This document shows, one piece after another, positions 61,391 to 64,000 of a stretch of 64,000 nucleotides of DNA. The position numbers were made by a program, and so were the translations under genes. Position 1 is the stretch's first letter, and each line of letters opens with the position of its first letter. The stretch spans positions 1 through 64,000 of the forward strand of contig NZ_JAJDNQ010000081.1 in the NCBI RefSeq assembly GCF_022340605.1, given 5' to 3'. Source of the DNA: Thiohalocapsa sp. (GTDB lineage Bacteria > Pseudomonadota > Gammaproteobacteria > Chromatiales > Chromatiaceae). The notes under the pieces are model-generated. The model searched no databases and had not been told where the DNA came from. It saw only the letters and a program-made list of their open reading frames with translations.

Positions 61391-63154
61391 GTGGACAGCA
61401 TTTTCTTCCTGATCTTCCGGCGCATGCGCGCGCCGCTGCTGGCGCTGATGCTGACTTATGCCGTCGCCATGGCCGGGTTGGTTGCCATCCCCGGGCAGGA
61501 TGCCGCCGGCAGTCCGGTGCACATGAGCTTCTTCGAGGCGTTCTATTTCGTCAGCTACACGGCCACCACCATCGGCTACGGCGAGATCCCCTTTCCGCTG
61601 ACCGGCGCGCAGCGCATCTGGGCCACCTTCTGCGTCTACGGGACGGTCATCGTCTGGCTCTACTCCATCGGCTCGCTGATCGCGCTGTTGCAGGACAAGA
61701 GTCTGCAACGGGCGATCCAGGAGCGGCGCTTCGGCACCCAGGTGCGCAGCATCCGCGAGCCCTTCTACCTCATCTGCGGCTATGGGCAGACCGGCAGCGG
61801 TCTGGTGCGTGCGCTCACCGATCGCGGTCAGCGCGTGGTGGTGCTCGACAACAACCCCGACCGGGTGGACCTGCTCAAGCTGGAGAACCTGCACGAGTAC
61901 GTGCCGGCACTGCGCGCGGACGTGCGCCGGCCGGACAACCTGCTGCTGGCCGGGCTGCGGCTGCCCAATTGCCGTGGCGTGCTGGCGCTGACCTCCGACA
62001 ACGACGTCAACCTCAGGGTCGCGCTGGCCGCCAAGCTGATGCATCCGAGCGCCACCGTGATCTGCCGGGCGGACTCGCACGAGGTGGAGGCCAACATGGC
62101 CTCCTTCGGCACCGACCACATCTACGACCCCTTCGACATCTTCGCGCTCTACTTCGCCACCGCGCTGGAGGCGCCCTGCCTGACGCTGCTGGGGGACTGG
62201 CTTGGCGAGCTGCGCGGCACCGAGCTGCCGGAGCCCATCCAGCCGCCGTCGCACGGGCTCTGGGTCATCTGCGGCTATGGGCGCTTCGGCAAGGCGCTCT
62301 ACGCCCACCTGAAGACGCAGGACGTGGAGCTGGTGGTGGTGGAGGCGCGCCCGGAGCGCACCGGCAAGCCCGACTGCCTCATGGTGCACGGGCCAGGCAC
62401 CGAGGCGGCCACGCTGGAGGAGGCCGGCATCCACCGCGCCGTCGGGCTCATCGCCGGCACCGACAACGACGCCAACAACCTCAGCATCGTCATGACCGCC
62501 AAGGCGCTGAATCCGGGCCTGTTCACAGTGATGCGCGAGAACCACCTGATGAACCGGGAGCTGTTCGACGCGGTCGGCGCGGACATCCTGATGCACCCGA
62601 GCCTAATCGTCGCGCACCGCATCCGCATCCTGCTCACGGCGCCGCTGCTGACCGACTTCGTAACCCATGCGCGCTTCGAGGAGGATGCCTGGGCGTGCGA
62701 GCTGATCTCGCGCATCGCCGCGCTGGCGCACGACCGGGTGCCCGACGTCTGGCAGGTGCAGATCGATGCCGAGGGTGCCTACGCGATGCTGAAGCTGCGC
62801 CGCGACGAGCCCTTCCCGACCATCGGCGACCTGCTGCGCGACCCGCGTGACCGCGGCTGCCGGTTCCCGGCCATCGCGCTGATGCGCCGCCGCGGCAATG
62901 GCACCAGCCTGCTGCCGGATTTGGGCGAGCGGCTGCGGGAGGACGATCAGATCCTGTTCTGCGGCCGCCCGGGCGCACACGCCGGCATGCTTTGGACGCT
63001 TCAGAACATTCATGCGCTGACCTACGTGCTGCACGGCGAGAGCCCGCCGCGGGGCTTCATCTGGACCTGGCTGCTGCGCCGCCAGCAGCGCCGGGCCGCG
63101 GTGCGTGCGGACCACGACGATGACGGCAAGCCGCCCGCGGACGCCGCGCCGTGA
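61391..63154 (+). CDS. Potassium channel with two RCK (TrkA-N) units
   Basis: 587 residues. Two membrane helices flank a pore loop with the selectivity filter TATTIGYGE (T60-I-G-Y-G64), then two cytoplasmic RCK domains: YLICGYGQTGSGLVRALTD with VVVLDNN, and GLWVICGYGRFGKALYAHLK with LVVVEARPE. Both RCKs have the GxGxxG NAD-binding motif. Either a channel or, with both RCKs in one chain, a two-pore-like subunit dimer. Cooperates functionally with TrkAH in K+ homeostasis (inference). The GTG start is supported by the conserved FRRMRAPLLALM. Confidence 0.93.
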   Translation: MDSIFFLIFRRMRAPLLALMLTYAVAMAGLVAIPGQDAAGSPVHMSFFEAFYFVSYTATTIGYGEIPFPLTGAQRIWATFCVYGTVIVWLYSIGSLIALLQDKSLQRAIQERRFGTQVRSIREPFYLICGYGQTGSGLVRALTDRGQRVVVLDNNPDRVDLLKLENLHEYVPALRADVRRPDNLLLAGLRLPNCRGVLALTSDNDVNLRVALAAKLMHPSATVICRADSHEVEANMASFGTDHIYDPFDIFALYFATALEAPCLTLLGDWLGELRGTELPEPIQPPSHGLWVICGYGRFGKALYAHLKTQDVELVVVEARPERTGKPDCLMVHGPGTEAATLEEAGIHRAVGLIAGTDNDANNLSIVMTAKALNPGLFTVMRENHLMNRELFDAVGADILMHPSLIVAHRIRILLTAPLLTDFVTHARFEEDAWACELISRIAALAHDRVPDVWQVQIDAEGAYAMLKLRRDEPFPTIGDLLRDPRDRGCRFPAIALMRRRGNGTSLLPDLGERLREDDQILFCGRPGAHAGMLWTLQNIHALTYVLHGESPPRGFIWTWLLRRQQRRAAVRADHDDDGKPPADAAP

Positions 63155-63293
63155 GAGCGGCGTGCCCGCCGCCATTGACGCGCCGGCAGCATCCCCGCCG
63201 CGATGGATGTGGGAGCGGCGTCCCCGCCGCGATTCGCGCGCCAGCAGCGTCCCCGCCGCGACGACTGTGGCAGCGCCGTCCCCGCCGAGATGA
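63153..63293. repeat. Array of GTGGGAGCGGCGTCCCCGCCGCGA REP units (family F)
   Basis: About five spaced copies of (C)AGCGTCCCCGCCGCGA flanking a complete GTGGGAGCGGCGTCCCCGCCGCGA unit. The array starts at the channel stop codon. Confidence 0.8.
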
Positions 63294-63443
63294 GCCGGCC
63301 GGCCTGGCACCCGCCATAGGTTTGAATCCCCCGCCCGGCTGTCATATCGTCCGCAGGAGCCCACCCTGCCGCGACGCTGCCCGTCCGCCGGCGACGCCCG
63401 ATGCCTCCCGGCATCCCCAGGTCTTACCAACCGGAGGCCGCCC

Positions 63444-63995
63444 ATGAACCCACTAATGGACCGACTTGCCGAGGACCATCGCCGCCTGACGCTCGTGATG
63501 GCGTTGCTGGAGGGCCTGATGGACCGCTTCAGCGACGGCGCGGAGCCCGATTACGAGCTCATGTGCGAGCTGATGGAGTACCTGATGGACTATGCCGACC
63601 AGGTGCACCACCCGAGCGAGGACCTGATCTTCGAGCGCCTGCTGTCCATGCCGGGCCAGGACCACGAGGTGCTGCGCCGGCTGATGCATCAGCACGAGTC
63701 GTTGGCGCAGTTGAACCGCCGCTTCAAGGAGTCCCTGGAGGGCATCGTGCACGAGGAGGTCCTGCCGCGGGACGAGGTCGAGATCCAGGGCCGCCAGCTG
63801 CTGGCCGCGCTGCGCGACCATATGCGCCTGGAAGACGAGCAGGCCTTCCCCCTCGCCGCCGAGCTGCTCGGCGACGACGAGTGGGCGGAACTGCTGGCCG
63901 CGGCGCCGAGCGCGCAAGACCCCGTGTTCGGCCAGGCGGACCCGGAGCGTTTCCGCGCCCTGTACGGCCAGTTGCGGGCCGAGACGCGGGAATGA
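63444..63995 (+). CDS. Hemerythrin-domain protein
   Basis: 183 residues. His/Glu metal ligands in a four-helix bundle: EDHRR (helix 1), HHPSEDLIFERL (H and E, helix 2), HQHESL (helix 3) and DHMRLEDEQ (helix 4). Binds a di-iron centre for O2 or NO sensing or storage. GGAGG sits seven bases before the ATG. Ends 5 bp from the window edge. Confidence 0.93.
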   Translation: MNPLMDRLAEDHRRLTLVMALLEGLMDRFSDGAEPDYELMCELMEYLMDYADQVHHPSEDLIFERLLSMPGQDHEVLRRLMHQHESLAQLNRRFKESLEGIVHEEVLPRDEVEIQGRQLLAALRDHMRLEDEQAFPLAAELLGDDEWAELLAAAPSAQDPVFGQADPERFRALYGQLRAETRE

Positions 63996-64000
63996 CCGAG

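Overview
The window is a GC-rich chromosomal segment of a gammaproteobacterium. The best internal evidence is gene order: def-fmt-rsmB-DUF4390-ntrY-ntrX-trkA-trkH, next to divergent lysM-dprA-smg-topA and tsaC. That order is familiar from sulfur-oxidising and halophilic gammaproteobacteria (Chromatiales, Ectothiorhodospiraceae). Mqo, UbiU/UbiV, a Mg-type HemB and a RuBisCO-like protein fit a metabolically flexible respiring organism. No photosynthesis, rRNA, tRNA, CRISPR or phage genes were seen. Genus-level assignment is not possible from sequence alone.

Layout. 1-770: non-coding tandem repeats. 0.8-8.3 kb: leuA, thioredoxin, hemB, aroE, a hydroxyacid dehydrogenase and two hypotheticals, separated by interspersed repeats. 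8.5-14.5 kb: a decaying stretch with an FkbM methyltransferase, a glycosyltransferase remnant overlapping an intact methyltransferase, a lipoprotein, a CFA-like methyltransferase, a Fic remnant and a Uma2 pseudogene with three frameshifts, ending at tsaC. 14.6-31 kb: core block topA, smg, dprA, lysM / def, fmt, rsmB, DUF4390, ntrYX, trkAH. 31-37 kb: HAD phosphatase, TPR protein, a small regulated peptide gene, and the transglutaminase-like/alpha-E/ATP-grasp operon. 37.4-51.5 kb: mqo, a Pif1-HRDC-HTH helicase, a ParE/Phd-type toxin-antitoxin pair, a flippase, an outer-membrane protein, ubiV-ubiU, YhcC, a yjbQ-RuBisCO-like pair and a DUF6629 membrane protein. 51.9-57.2 kb: a compact six-gene minus-strand operon (SDR, GMC oxidoreductase, DoxX, cupin, SMP-30 lactonase, VOC) that looks like a periplasmic or membrane-linked sugar or alcohol oxidation pathway. 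57.9-64 kb: a shortened SNase-HhH protein, an RRM protein, an alpha/beta hydrolase, DUF6394, a K+ channel with two RCK units, and a hemerythrin.

The intergenic DNA is the most unusual part. At least nine families of palindromic or short-period repeats fill nearly every gap. They include a MITE-like element of about 155-160 bp with defined ends (five copies). Several sequence-unrelated families share one architecture: the left arm is a short tandem repeat (6-8 bp period) and the right arm is its reverse complement. Some of these sit inside operons (ntrX/trkA/trkH; ATP-grasp/alpha-E).

The two best candidates for undescribed biochemistry are the yjbQ-RuBisCO-like pair (48800-50534) and the six-gene oxidation operon (51946-57215). 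All functional calls come from motif and family recognition by eye; no database search was run.
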